Shown here in pieces: positions 11,091-21,160 of a stretch of 64,000 nt of DNA. Location: assembly GCF_949628265.1 (NCBI RefSeq), contig NC_088788.1:1-64000 (forward strand). The letters are read 5' to 3'. How positions within the stretch are numbered: position 1 is the first letter of the stretch; each line of letters starts with the position of its first letter. The translations under genes were made by a program, and so were the position numbers. Source of the stretch: Cloeon dipterum (Eukaryota; Arthropoda; Insecta; Ephemeroptera; Baetidae). Below the pieces are notes generated by a model. That model saw nothing but the letters and a program-made list of their open reading frames with translations. It was not told the DNA's origin and did no database searches.

Positions 11091-11404
11091 CTGCGAGTCT
11101 GACAGTGACTTGTGAAAGCGGCTGACTTGGCATTGGTCAGCTCGGCGGTCTGTTTCTCGAGCGAGGACAAGGAGACGCGGTCAACGAGCCAACGCCAACG
11201 CTGGTCTGACTATTTAGAGTGAAGTCAGCCAGCGAGGAGTCTCCAAACGAGTTCCTCTCGGCGACCGAAGGCTTGGCCAGCTTTTTAGCTAGGATTAGCG
11301 TCGGTTCGGGAACGGCCAACTTGTTCTCCGCGTCACCACAGTTTAGAGCCTTGTTTGCAAACTGCTTGACGCTCTTGAACAGAGACTCAATCGCGTCTGA
11401 CTTT
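11091..11404 (-). pseudogene. KSDAIES exon, copy 2
   Basis: Acceptor CATGTCAACAG and donor CGCAG|GTAAAG are both kept. The copy reads KSDAIESLFKSVKQFANKA, then LAVPEPTLILAKKLAK and GDSSLADFTLNSQ. A small indel next to that point shifts the phase before the terminal coiled-coil segment. Compared with copy 1 it lacks the internal HLLDKVL stretch. Confidence 0.5.
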
Positions 11405-11599
11405 CTGTTGACATGAAAGACACAATGGCAATGAAAATAACAGAATTGGAGCGCAGCTCCCGAGTCTTTTAAAGCGTCTGTCAACCAACAAATTAGTCGA
11501 TTTCAACTGAGTGCAACACATATATGTTTAGCTCTGCGATTTTTTTTTTTTGAAATAAATAAAATATGGAGAATAATACTGTATAGAACAGTGTCTCAC

Positions 11600-11960
11600 C
11601 TGGATGGGACCCTGGTGGCGTGGCGTAACCTGGATGCTGGGCGGCTCCGTCTTCTTCACGGCGTCGGCCAGGCTGGAAACCAGCTTGACATTGACGCGTT
11701 GCACGTGCTGCCGAAGGCTATTGAGGATGAGATCGCGCGAAGGATGCACGTTCCCGTCGTTCCCGCTGCTGAAAGGATTGCCGACAATCGCCCCAGCGGA
11801 TGAGAATTGGACGGCAGCACTGCCAAAAAGGCCAACGTCACGGCCGCAAGCGCCAAAGATGCAGCCCAGTGCTCCGAGCAGTTGGCCGACGATGTCGAAG
11901 ACACGGACGACGTTGGGGATAGACAATCGCGCGAAAACACGCAATCCTCAACGTCGAACT
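11600..11960 (-). CDS. SPTSSVSS exon, copy 2
   Basis: The donor CATCCAG|GTGAGACAC lies at 11600. Two minus-strand phases are open here: one begins LSPTSSVSSTSSANCSEHW, the other ends VKKTEPPSIQVTPRHQG. The first matches the Ser-rich segment that follows the centrosomin-like coiled coil at 15.8 kb; the second reaches the donor. A frameshift between them is likely. The exon is probably non-functional or read in only one part. Confidence 0.4.
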
Positions 11961-12019
11961 CGAGCTAAGCATCGTCCGTCTCCTCAGCGTTCAGCATCTG
12001 AACGGCAACAATTTTAATT

Positions 12020-13150
12020 ATTAACAGACGCAGTTGTTTGCCGCAAAAAACGAAGAAAATTAAATATTCAAAATCTAAACTGAGAAGAGACAAGCCACAT
12101 TTAAATGGGAGCATATCAATCTATTAAATAAGTCAATGCGAGGGAAATATTTGTTTAAAACGTCTAGAGTATCGTATACAATCAATGCAAAGAATCAGCA
12201 GTGGAAATTTTTCATTTGAAAAATAAAAATAAAAATTCGCAGTGGTTTTTAACTCATAAATTAAGCTTTTAAAACGGGATTAACAAAAAAAGAACCGTTT
12301 CTTCACTTGAAGAAGCACAACCGTCGGTTTAAGACCATTTCCGGGCCAAGAATCTTTGCCGAACACTAACCACCAACGGCAACAATAAGGAAGAAACCGA
12401 AATATTTTACAAAAAACGACTTAAATATGGTTCAAATAGTTTAAAACTCAATTATTAATGCTTTGTTTGATGATTCCGTGGTGATTTGGAAGCTAAAAGT
12501 AAAAATATTCGCCTTTTCTAGAGTTCACAGCAAAAATTTAAAACTGGAACGAAAAAACGAAGCTTTTCTATTGGGAAATTTAGTCCTCGAGTCCCAAACG
12601 CATCTTTTATCCAGAAATACTGGCTCAAATACATTTTGGATTATATTAACACAATATTTTGTCTCCGCGCCAATATGGCCTGGTAGAAAATTTAAAACCA
12701 AAGTCATACGGAAGGATAATATTAAAAATATTCAATTTTAAACGTAACTTTGACTGTCAAAACTGTGTGATACGCTCTGCGAAGCAATATATAAAAATAA
12801 AAACGATTTTTACCACCCGTTTGGAATTTAAACTGGATCAACCACGAAGAATTGATAAAATAGTTGAAAAAGACAGACGAAGAATTTTTTAACCCTTGGC
12901 GAAGGAGCATAATATTTACGGCAATTTTCCGAAAGCTGGCAAATATTTTGTCTCATCTCATACTGAATTTCCCAAATTCCAAGTCTTGCCTACTCTCATG
13001 AGATACTAATTCTAAGAGAAAAAGACGCAACGACAAGACTGAAAAATGCATCAGTAGGCATCGCAAGTCATTGCGTCTTCCACCGACGTAATCGAACGCA
13101 ATAGATTTAATCAATGGAAGTACCGAGGGGATTGAACAAAGTACAAAACT
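12020..13150. other. no gene seen; truncated intron repeat then unique AT-rich sequence
   Basis: 12.02-12.42 kb is the intron repeat described at 8216-8913, cut off after tttgccgaacac. From there to 13.15 kb the sequence is unique and AT-rich. Short frames on both strands at 12.46-12.91 kb overlap each other and have no splice context. Confidence 0.55.
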
Positions 13151-13153
13151 CAC

Positions 13154-13397
13154 CGATGACGTCCAGCCTGGCGCTAGCCTCGATGCGGCCGACGTCGTTC
13201 TCCAGGGTGGCTCTGTAGAGGCCGGCGTCCTCCACGGTCACCTCGCTGATTTCGACGATGCGCAGATCGTCTTTCTCCTTGATGGTCAGTCTGCGCGACG
13301 GCGTCAGGATCAGGCCGTCCTTGTCCCAGGTCACCCAGGGCGTCGGGTGGCCGACGATTGCGCACTGGAACCGCACTGTTGCGCCCTCTTCGACGAC
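13154..13397 (-). CDS. Ig I-set domain exon, copy 1 (titin/obscurin type)
   Basis: An intact 244-bp exon: acceptor GTGGTGTAAG before 13397, donor CATCG|GTGAGT after 13154. It encodes VVEEGATVRFQCAIVGHP, then TPWVTWDKDGLILTPSRR, LRIVEISEVTVEDAGLYR and ENDVGRIEASARLDVI. It has the B-strand Cys (FQC), core Trp (VTW) and D.G.Y motif of I-set domains, though the usual F-strand Cys after the Tyr is replaced by Arg (YRA). Known family: giant muscle and cytoskeletal Ig proteins such as obscurin/Unc-89 and titin. It is nearly identical to the exon at 50969-51212. Confidence 0.85.
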
Positions 13398-13731
13398 CTT
13401 ACACCACAACAACAGCAACCACAATTTCTTAATATTGATTTTATTAATTTTTAACTAAATGAATTTTTATTACAGCCAAACTATTTAATTTAATTTAATT
13501 TATAAATAATTTAAGGACGAAAGCTTTGAAATTTATTTTTAGAGAATATATATGAGGTGATTTTTGGCCTGGAGCTAATCTGATTGGCTAGTGCAAAGCT
13601 AAGGCGACCGTCCCCTCACCAAAAGGCCCAAATTAGCCAATTCAGCTATTTGATAAAATTGGGGAAAGCTGGAAAAGGGGAAAAGCAAAAAGGAACAAGA
13701 AAAAGGGAACAGCAAAACATAGTCTACTCAC

Positions 13732-13975
13732 TTAAAATGTGTGATGGTCCTCGATATTCGCCTGTCACGGCTGCAGACCAGCACCACGCACGTCATTCTC
13801 CAGTCGCTGTCAGACTAAAGACTGAGACTGGACTGGAGACTGCCAGTGCCAGTGCCACCGCCAGCTGCAAGGCTAGCAGTGCCACCGCCAGCAGCAATCT
13901 TCTCTTCGTGCCAAGAGTGCCAGCTGCTAGCAGTGCTAAACAACACGCATGCGCATAAGAGCCAGCTCGAATACA
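13732..13975 (-). CDS. cassette exon with hydrophobic leader-like frame
   Basis: The exon ends at GTGAGTAG, preceded by an ATG frame reading MTCVVLVCSRDRRISRTITHF. A second, upstream frame is hydrophobic (LLLAVALLALQLAVALALAV) and stops before the donor. The island carries the cgcatgcgca motif near 13945 and Ala/Thr-rich repeats (agtgccaccgcc). It is homologous to the exons at 46342 and 51517. The flanking 13.45-13.73 kb contains a purine-rich tract also found beside those copies. Confidence 0.4.
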
Positions 13976-13984
13976 TAGTATAAT

Positions 13985-14470
13985 AATATTTTGTTTCGTC
14001 GTCTGGCTGAATTGAAATTTGACGTGCCAAATAACAAAAATCAGTAAAGCAATCGATTGCAACAAAATGTTATTTAAAGTTTCTACTGCAACTATGTGAA
14101 TCAATAAATATTTTTACAAGAAGAATGCAGAGCAGAAGAAATTAATCAAAAAACTTCAAAATAAATTTGATGCCATTGAAAACGAAATTAGCAATTTTTG
14201 AAAAAAAATCAAATTTTGCTACGTATTATGAAACAATTCACGAAATTTCATTTGGAGCAACAGTTGGATTGTGTTCTAACCAATAATTGACGCAGTCAGA
14301 TTTTTTATCGTCCCATTCAAGTCAACGAGTGCTACGAAACCTCATTTCAGTTCCTGATAATCAGATTTTAGCGCGTTTTGGCCTGGAATTTCGTTATATC
14401 TAGCCTCATTTTGCCTATATCTATTATTCGTAGAGGATGCGAAAGTTCAAAAATGCAGTTTTAAAGCCAC
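13985..14470. repeat. dispersed repeat R1, copy 1
   Basis: An AT-rich repeat with the landmarks gaaatttgacgtgccaa, aaccaaaatcagtaa, ctactgcaacta, gaatgcagagcagaa, ggtgctccgtatt, tttggagcaacagttggatt, cagattttttatcgtcc and cctggaatttcgtt. Other copies are at 16.44-16.75, 23.2-23.65, 24.89-25.1 (part), 28.46-29.06, 42.09-42.47 and 47.58-48.25 kb. In several copies it lies directly downstream (minus sense) of the GTAAGT/GCAAGT donor of a coiled-coil exon, so it is probably a duplicated intron and not a mobile element. No frame is conserved. Confidence 0.8.
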
Positions 14471-14499
14471 CGTTCTCAATTAAATATGATGAAACTTGC

Positions 14500-14945
14500 C
14501 TGGTGAATGAATTCCGAGTGTTGCGGCGCGTCAAGGAACTTGCGTGGATGTGGCCAAGGAGCGAGTTGACAGGGGAGGCGGAGACGCTCTCAGCGACGGG
14601 CGGCGGCCGCAGGGACGAAGGTTGCACCTGCATGTGCTGCTGGCGGAGGCTGCTGCTGCTTCAATTTGCGGATATCCTTGCAAGCCCGCGTGACGATGCA
14701 CTTGGGAATAGTCGGCCTCGCAAACTGGGAATCAGAATCTGGCTGAGCGGGGCACTCTGACTTGTCCCGCACGCCGTCCGTGGCCTGCCACGGCCCTCGG
14801 TGGCCGCCTGTTGGTCGCCGGCCACCTCGCAGGCCTCATAATCCTCGATCACGGCACGGCTGCAGACCAGACAATTCTCAGCACAGCTGCTAAAATGGCG
14901 ACTGGCCTCAGGCCTCGCAAATCTAGCTTCATGCAACTGCCGCTG
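14500..14945 (-). pseudogene. chimeric exon: cassette sequence joined to coiled-coil exon end
   Basis: The 3' boundary is CCAG|GCAAGT (GC-type donor), identical in context to the coiled-coil exon at 48271. The last 80 bases match that exon, while from about 14590 upward the sequence is the cassette/Cys-rich type (DKSECPAQPDSDSQ, KCIVTRACKDIRKLKQQQ). An alternative phase is open for 91 codons (ACEVAGDQQAATEGRGR). The junction of two otherwise separate exon types indicates recombination inside exons. Confidence 0.5.
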
Positions 14946-16060
14946 GCGCCGCTAATTTCGCTGCCGATCGCCAGCTCTAACAGCAAATAGCGCGGCAAGA
15001 TTTAAAAGTTTTATTTTTCGTATAATGGCGAAATTAATGAGTTGAGACGCACCAGATGCACGAATGACAGGAAATTTATCCGTATCTGCCGAGTGGAACA
15101 TAATAATTCGCGCGTGTGTTATTATGACGTCACGTAGGCGGCTGCACGGCAATAAAAACGCGTGTCCCGCAGGTAATAAAAGAAACGCCGCGCACTCGTG
15201 TTAATGGAAGCGAGGCAGGGAGGAGGCGCGCGCGCGCTAGTTTGTGCATTTTTCGTAAAATGGCGATATTAATGAGTTGAGACGCACGAATGACAGGAAA
15301 ATTATCCGTTTAAGAAGAGGGATGCGCCCGAGCTTCAAATCAAAATAAATAACTCAATGACAAATCGATTGTTGCCCGTTTCTAGCATAAAAAATTCGTG
15401 TTTGTTGAGATTATGCGCAATTGTTCCGAAATTAAAGACGCAATATTATTACCTCGTGGCGCGCGAGAATTTAACGCAAAGAAAATCTTGGCCCCCAAAA
15501 TATCGAGTAATGTAGTGTACTCACCCGAAATGTGGCCATGGTCCTCGATAGTTGCCTAGTGGCCGCTTGGCCCCTCAATCACGGCTGTAGAACATCACCG
15601 CGCACGTCATCCTTCAGTCGCTGTCGCTGCCAGACTGGACGACTGGAGTCTGGGTCTGCCAACGCCAGCTGCCAACCACGCATGCGCACTTGTGCATGCT
15701 GTGCTTGGCTCCACCTCCTTCTTCTTCTCATAGTGGACGTCAGCGACGCCAAAAAGGCCGACGTCGCGGCTGCAAGCGCCGAGGATGCAGACGAGTGCTC
15801 CGAGCAGTTGGCCGGCGAAGTTGAAGACACGGACGATGTCGGCGATGGTATATTCCTCAGCGGCGGACTCAAGCTAGGCATCATCCTCTCATAGTCCAGC
15901 ACCTTAACGACAGCAATTCGGGGCGACTTGGGCAGCAGCTTGAGGTTGTGCAAGGCCTTCAGAAGCACCTCGTCCGTGCGCAACAGCTTCTTCTCCATGG
16001 AGGCCTATACGCTCAGCCGGTCGCGGTTCTTGTAGAGCGCCTCAAAGCAGCGTTCCAAGA
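14890..16060. repeat. segmental duplication with 20520-21690 (offset about 5.64 kb)
   Basis: This block covers the cassette-exon 5' part, a CRE-containing intron segment and the start of the centrosomin-like chimeric exon. It runs in the same order at 20.52-21.69 kb with scattered substitutions and a few indels, for example loss of part of the SANCSEHS region in the right copy. The shared segment around the TGACGTCA site also occurs at 50.0-50.25 and 54.95-55.28 kb. Confidence 0.85.
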
Positions 16061-16435
16061 TGGATTGGCTCTTGGTAAGCTTCTGCTTGAGCTGCCAGTT
16101 CTCCTGATTGAGTCGGCTGCGCTCGTCGCCGCGGCCGGTGTAGCTCTCTATGCCCAGGTCAGGCGAGAACAGTGTGCCGGCTGGCAGAGCTCGTCGCTAT
16201 CGGAGGCGCGCGTCGCCTCAAGCTGCTGCACCTGCTGCGTCCGCGCACAGCACTGCACCTCCGCTTCTTCGACCTGCTTGGCCAGCTGCTGCATGTCTTG
16301 CTTGGAGGCTTGCTCGAGGCATTGGTACTTGCTGGCGGAGTCGAGGTCGCGTCGCGAAGGTTTGCTCGACGTTCGGCCTCTCTCCGTGCTCCACCGCGCC
16401 AGCTCTTCGCTCACACTCACTGCTTCTATAAACAT
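15525..16435 (-). pseudogene. centrosomin-like coiled-coil exon fused to a cassette exon, copy 1
   Basis: On the minus strand the order is SVSEELARWSTERGRTSSKP, CLEQASKQDMQQLAKQVEEA, then a decayed DLGIES-type region, then KKLLRTDEVLLKALHNLKLL, SPTSSVSSTSPANCSEH, and finally cassette sequence to GTGAGTAC at 15525. The coiled coil followed by an SPDLGIESD-type motif and a KLLRTxEVL.A..NL segment resembles the conserved C-terminal part of the centrosomin/CDK5RAP2/myomegalin family. Frameshifts separate the pieces. A 139-codon frame over the C-terminal half remains open (15579-15998). Confidence 0.55.
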
Positions 16436-16439
16436 TTAT

Positions 16440-16755
16440 AGCGTACCAAATTGAAATTCGACGTGCCAAAAACCAAAATCAGTAAGCAATCAGTAGCGCG
16501 GGTTTTTTTGCTAGATTACATGTTTTTTAAGATTTCCACTGCAACTAGCTGGAAATTTTTGAAATAAAAATTCAAATGGTGCCCCGTATTTCCAAAAAAT
16601 TCACGAATAATCCTTTGGAGAAACAGTTGGATTGAATTCTAATCAATAATTCACGCAGTCAGATTTTTTTATCGTCCATTCCAGTCAACGAATGCTGTGT
16701 AACCTAGTTTCAGTTCCCGATAATCAGATTTTTGAGCGTTTCGGCATGGAATGTG
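16440..16755. repeat. dispersed repeat R1, copy 2 (truncated)
   Basis: It begins gaaattcgacgtgccaa and ends at cgtttcggcatggaat, where it joins abruptly to cassette-unit sequence (gtggcctcaaaaaacaag). The join marks a breakpoint between two repeat families. Confidence 0.7.
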
Positions 16756-17380
16756 GCCTCAAAAAACAAGCGACAAGCAACGCCAGCGACACACCGTCCA
16801 CCACGTACTTCATAATACTGCCGCTGGCATCGCTACCAATCATCTACTCTAATAGAAAATTGCGCGGTAAGACTTAAAAGTTCGAATTCGTCTTGGAATT
16901 GTGCGGTAAAATTTCGCATCGCTAAACAGACTCAAAATTTCAAAATTGATTCGATCAATGCCCATTTCTTGCAAAAAATAAAGTTGGAATTCTTTTGTTA
17001 TGAAAAATGAAAAATTATACGTTATCAAGATGCAAATAATTGCATAGTGGCTTGCAAAATTTTAACGATGACGTGTATAATTGTGTTGCCCCCAAAATAA
17101 TTATTAATGCATTATAAATTGTACTCACCCTGTGTGTGGCCGCGGGTCAGCTGTGGTCCTCGACAGTCACCAAATGGTCGTTGGCCGGGTCCCGGGCAAC
17201 TAAATTACGGCCGCAGGCCAACAGAGCACACATCCTCCAGTATCTGCCAGAGCCATGCCTGTCAACAATAACAGTGCCAGCTGCTAAGTTGCTAACTAAC
17301 GACAACACGCATGCGCATTAGCGCCAGCTCAATAAAAATTATTGTCCCTTGACTCCGCCTCCTTTCTAAACACAAAGTTC
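16755..17380 (-). repeat. cassette unit C3, single copy
   Basis: It is a relative of unit A3, with the same intron landmarks (cgacacaccgtccacc, gtgttgcccccaaaat), a GTGAGTAC donor at 17129, and an exon part containing cgcatgcgca and the GC-box-like stretch. The exon part has no long open frame on the minus strand, so it may be untranslated or decayed. Confidence 0.7.
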
Positions 17381-17808
17381 TGCGTTTGGCATGGCGACGT
17401 GTGTGCGCACACACGCATTCACCAGCTCGATATTTAACCACAGAATAAAAACGAGTAAAATAATACTTCAAATTAGCAAATGGAATTTTTTTACTGCTAG
17501 CGACAGCAGCAAACTCATTCAAAAACTTTATAAGTAAAATGTGTTGAATTTTCACTTCTTTATAAACTATAACTGTTGGTTTTTTTAAAATATATCATAT
17601 TATTTGCGGCCTTTTCCTGCCACGCGCGATATTACACTCCCACAGTGCGATTAATTGACACTCCCAATATTTAAAACACCGCGAAATTAGAGCAGTTTGT
17701 CACGCATGTGCGGCGCCGACATGAGCAACAAAGTGATGCGGGAAAATTCAACAATCTATATTCCTGTTTGTGATGCAAAAACTGTTTTAAGGAAATTTTT
17801 GGCTTTAC

Positions 17809-18120
17809 CTGCGAGTCTGACGGTGATTTGTGAAAGTGGCTGACTTGGCATTGGTCAGCTCGGAGATCTGCTTCTCGAGCGAGGACAAGGAGACGCGCTC
17901 AAGGAGTGAACGCCAACGCTGGTCTGACTATAGAGTGAGGTCGGCCAGCGCGGAGTCACCGAACGAGTTCCTCTCGGCGACCGAAGGCTTGGCCAGCTTT
18001 TTAGCCAGGCTTAGCGTCGGTTCGGGAACGGCCAACTTGCTCTCCGCGTCACCACAGTTTAGAGCCTTGTTTGCAAACTGCTTCACGCTCTTGGACAGAG
18101 ACTCAATCGCGTCTGACTTT
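17809..18120 (-). pseudogene. KSDAIES exon, copy 3
   Basis: Acceptor CATGTCAACAG and donor CGCAG|GTAAAG flank a 312-bp island that keeps phase. It reads KSDAIESLSKSVKQFANKA, LAVPEPTLSLAKKLAKPS, GDSALADLTL and then TAG where copy 1 has TGG (LTLWSDQ). The downstream LERVSLSSLEKQISEL is intact. It is one nonsense change away from an open exon. Confidence 0.6.
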
Positions 18121-18303
18121 CTGTTGACATGAGACACAATGGCAATGAAAATAACAGGAGCGCAGATCACGAGTCTTTTAAAGCGTCTGTCAACCAATAA
18201 ATTAGTCGATTTCAACTGAGTGCAACACATACATGTTTAGTTCTGCGATTTTTTTGAAATAAATAAAATATGGAGAATAATACTGTAGAGAACAGTGTCT
18301 CAC

Positions 18304-18665
18304 CTGGATGGAACCCTGGTGGCGTGGCGTAACCTGGATGCTGGGCGGCTCCGTCTTCTTCACGGCGTCGGCCAGGCTGGAAACCAGCTTGACATTGACG
18401 CGTTGCACGTGCTGCCGAAGGCTATTGAGGATGAGATCGCGCGACGGATGCACGTTCCCGTCGTTCCCGCTGCTGAAGGGGTTGCCGACAATCGCCCCAG
18501 CGGATGAGAATTGGACGGCAGCACTGCCAAAAAGGCCAACGCCCCGGCCGCAAGCGCCAAAGATGCAGCCCAGTGCTCCGAGCAGTTGGCCGACTAAGTC
18601 GAGAGACACGGACGACGTTGGCGATGGACTATCGCGCGTATACGTAATCCTCAACGTCTAACTCG
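18304..18665 (-). pseudogene. SPTSSVSS exon, copy 3
   Basis: The donor CATCCAG|GTGAGACAC lies at 18304. The C-terminal phase (VKLVSSLADAVKKTEPPS) is open to the donor and the Ser-rich phase is visible upstream (SPTSSVSLDLVGQLL in shifted frame). It is very close to copy 2 at 11.6 kb. Confidence 0.45.
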
Positions 18666-19376
18666 AGCTAAGCAACGTCCGTCTCCTCAGCGTTCAGCAC
18701 CTGACGGAAACAATTTTAATTATGATCAGACGCAGTTGTTTGCCGCAAAAAACGAAGAAAATTAAATATTCAAAATCAGAATTGAGAAGAGACAAGCCAC
18801 ATTTAAATGGGAGCATGTCAATCTATTAAATAAGTCAATGCGAGGGAAATATATGTTTAAAACGTCTAGAGTATCGTGTTAAATCAATGCAAAGAATCAG
18901 CGATGGAAATATTTCATTTAAAAAACAAAACCAAAAATTCGCGGAGGTTTTTAACTCATAATTTACGCTTTTAAAACGGGATTAAAAAAAGAACAGTTTC
19001 TTCACTCGGAGAAGCACAGCCGTCGGTTTGAGACAATTTCCGGGCCAAAAACCTTTGCCGAACACCGTCCACCAACGGCAACAATAAGCAAGGAACCAAA
19101 ATATTTCCCTTTTGGCTTGATATAAGGACCCGAATATTGATCATTGAAATGTTTGGTGTACTAAACATTAACACAGACAAATAAAAACTGGCCAATTGAG
19201 TTACTGGATCGTAATCTATCAAAACTGATGCAACTGATAATGCGTAAAATTTGTTGCTGCCAGTGAGCGGACTGAAAAATTAACCGGCCATCGGGTGAGC
19301 GGAGAAATCACGAAAATAGAGCTTGCCGAGGGTAAATTATCACACATCAAGCTCGTTATTAGTTCCAATTTCTTAC

Positions 19377-19850
19377 CTTGATGCCGAAGCAACTCGAAGG
19401 AAGGGCCAGGCAGTAAACATCTGTCGCCGAAATAGAGCATCTCGTGCGGCTGGCGGGCATGGGTATGTTGTGCTGGACATCCAAACGAAAGAATCGCTCT
19501 CAGCGACGGGCGGCGGCCGCAGGGTCGGGGGTTGCACCTGCATGTGCTGCTGGCGGAGGCTACTGCTGCTTCAATTTGCCGATATCCTTGCAAGGCGCGT
19601 GACGATGCACTTGGGAATAGTCGGCCTCGCAAACTGGGAATCAGAATCTGGCTGAGCGGGGCACTCTGACTTGTCCCGCACGCCGTCCGTGGCCTGCCAC
19701 GGCCCTCGGTGGCCGCCTGTTGGTCTCCGGCCACCTCGCAGGCCTGATAATCCTCGATCACGGCACGGCTGCAGACCGAAAAACAATTCTCAGCACAGCT
19801 GCTAAAATGGCGACTGGCCTCACGCCTCGCAAATCTAGCTTCATGCAACT
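19377..19850 (-). CDS. Cys-rich exon fused to cassette exon, copy 2 (long open frame)
   Basis: The minus strand is open for about 209 codons through 19219-19848, including read-through past the AAG|GTAAGA donor at 19377. Inside the exon it reads ACEVAGDQQAATEGRGRPR, then STCRCNPRPCGRRPSLRAIL and PGPSFELLRHQ. There is no in-frame ATG near its 5' end, so it would have to be an internal exon. The competing phase DKSECPAQPDSDSQ is also open in its part. No known domain is recognised. Confidence 0.4.
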
Positions 19851-20213
19851 GCCGCTGGCGCCGCTAATTTCGCTACCGATCGCCTGCCCTAACGGCAAAT
19901 AGCGCGGCAAGATTTAAAAGTTTTATTTTTCGTATAATGGCGAAAGTAATTAGTTGAGAGGCACGAATGACAGGAAAATTATCCGTTTAATAAGAGGGAT
20001 GCGCCCGAGCTTCAAATCAAAATAAAAAAACTCAATAACAAATCGATTGTTGCCCATTTCTAGCATAAAAATTGTGATTATTTATTGAAAAATGCGCAAT
20101 TTTACGGTATCAAGATGCAAATTATTGCATAGTGGCTCGCAAAATTTTAACGATGACGTGTATAAATATGTTGCCCCCAAAATATTAAATAATGCAGAAT
20201 AAATTCTACTCAC

Positions 20214-20560
20214 CCGGTATGTGGCCGCGGGTGAGCCTGGGTCGGAGGTTGGACCTTTGCTGCTGGCGGAGGCTGCTGCTGCTGTAATTTGCGGAAGTCC
20301 TTGCAAGCCAGCGTGACGACGCACTTGGAAGAAGTCGGCCTCGCAAACTGGGAATCAGAATCTGGCTGAGCGGGGCCCTCTGACTTGTCCCGCACGCCGT
20401 CCATGGCCGGCCACGGCCCTCCATGGCCGCCTGGTGGTCGCCGGCCACCTCGCAGGCCTCTTAATTCTCGTTCACGGCACGGCTGCAGACCGAGAAACAA
20501 TTCTCAACACAGCTGCCAAAATGGCGACTGACCACAGGCCTCGCAAATCTAGCTTCATGC
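20214..20560 (-). CDS. cassette exon D2 (open to donor)
   Basis: The donor ACCGG|GTGAGTAG lies at 20214. This is the cleanest copy of the shared phase: DGVRDKSEGPAQPDSDSQ, then SKCVVTLACKDFRKLQQQQ and PPTQAHPRPHTG run unbroken to the donor, with a Gly/Arg/Pro-rich stretch before them. It is followed (minus sense) by the standard intron start with the CCCCCAAAATAT box. If any cassette exon is translated, this is the best candidate. Confidence 0.45.
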
Positions 20561-21160
20561 AACTGCCGCTGGCGCCGCTAATTTCGCTCCCGGTCGCCTG
20601 CTCTAACAGCAAATAGCGCGGCAAGATTTAAAAGTTGCATTTCGTATAATGGCGAAATTAATGAGTTGAGACGCACCAGACGCACGAATGACTGGAAATG
20701 TATCCGTATCTGCCGAGTGGAACATAATAATTCGCGCGTGTGTTATTATGACGTCACGTAGGCGGCTGCACGGCAATAAAAACGCGAGTCCCGCAGGTAA
20801 TAAAAGAAACGCCGCGCACTCGTGTTAATTGAAGCGAGGCAGGGAGGAGGCGCGCGCGCTAGTTTGTGCATTTTTCGTAAAATGGCGATATTAATGAGTT
20901 GAGACGCACGAATGACAGGAAAATTATCCGTTTAAGAAGAGGGATGCGCCCGAGCTTCAAATCAAAATAAAAAACTCAATGACATATCGATTGTTGCCCG
21001 TTTCTACTGTTTCTAGCATAAAAAATTCGTGTTTGTTGAGATAATGCGCAATTTTCTGAAATTAAAGACGCAATATTATTACATCGTGGCGCGCGAGAAT
21101 TTAACGAAAACGCAAAGAAAATCTTGGCCCCCAAAATATCGAGTAATGTAGTGTACTCAC

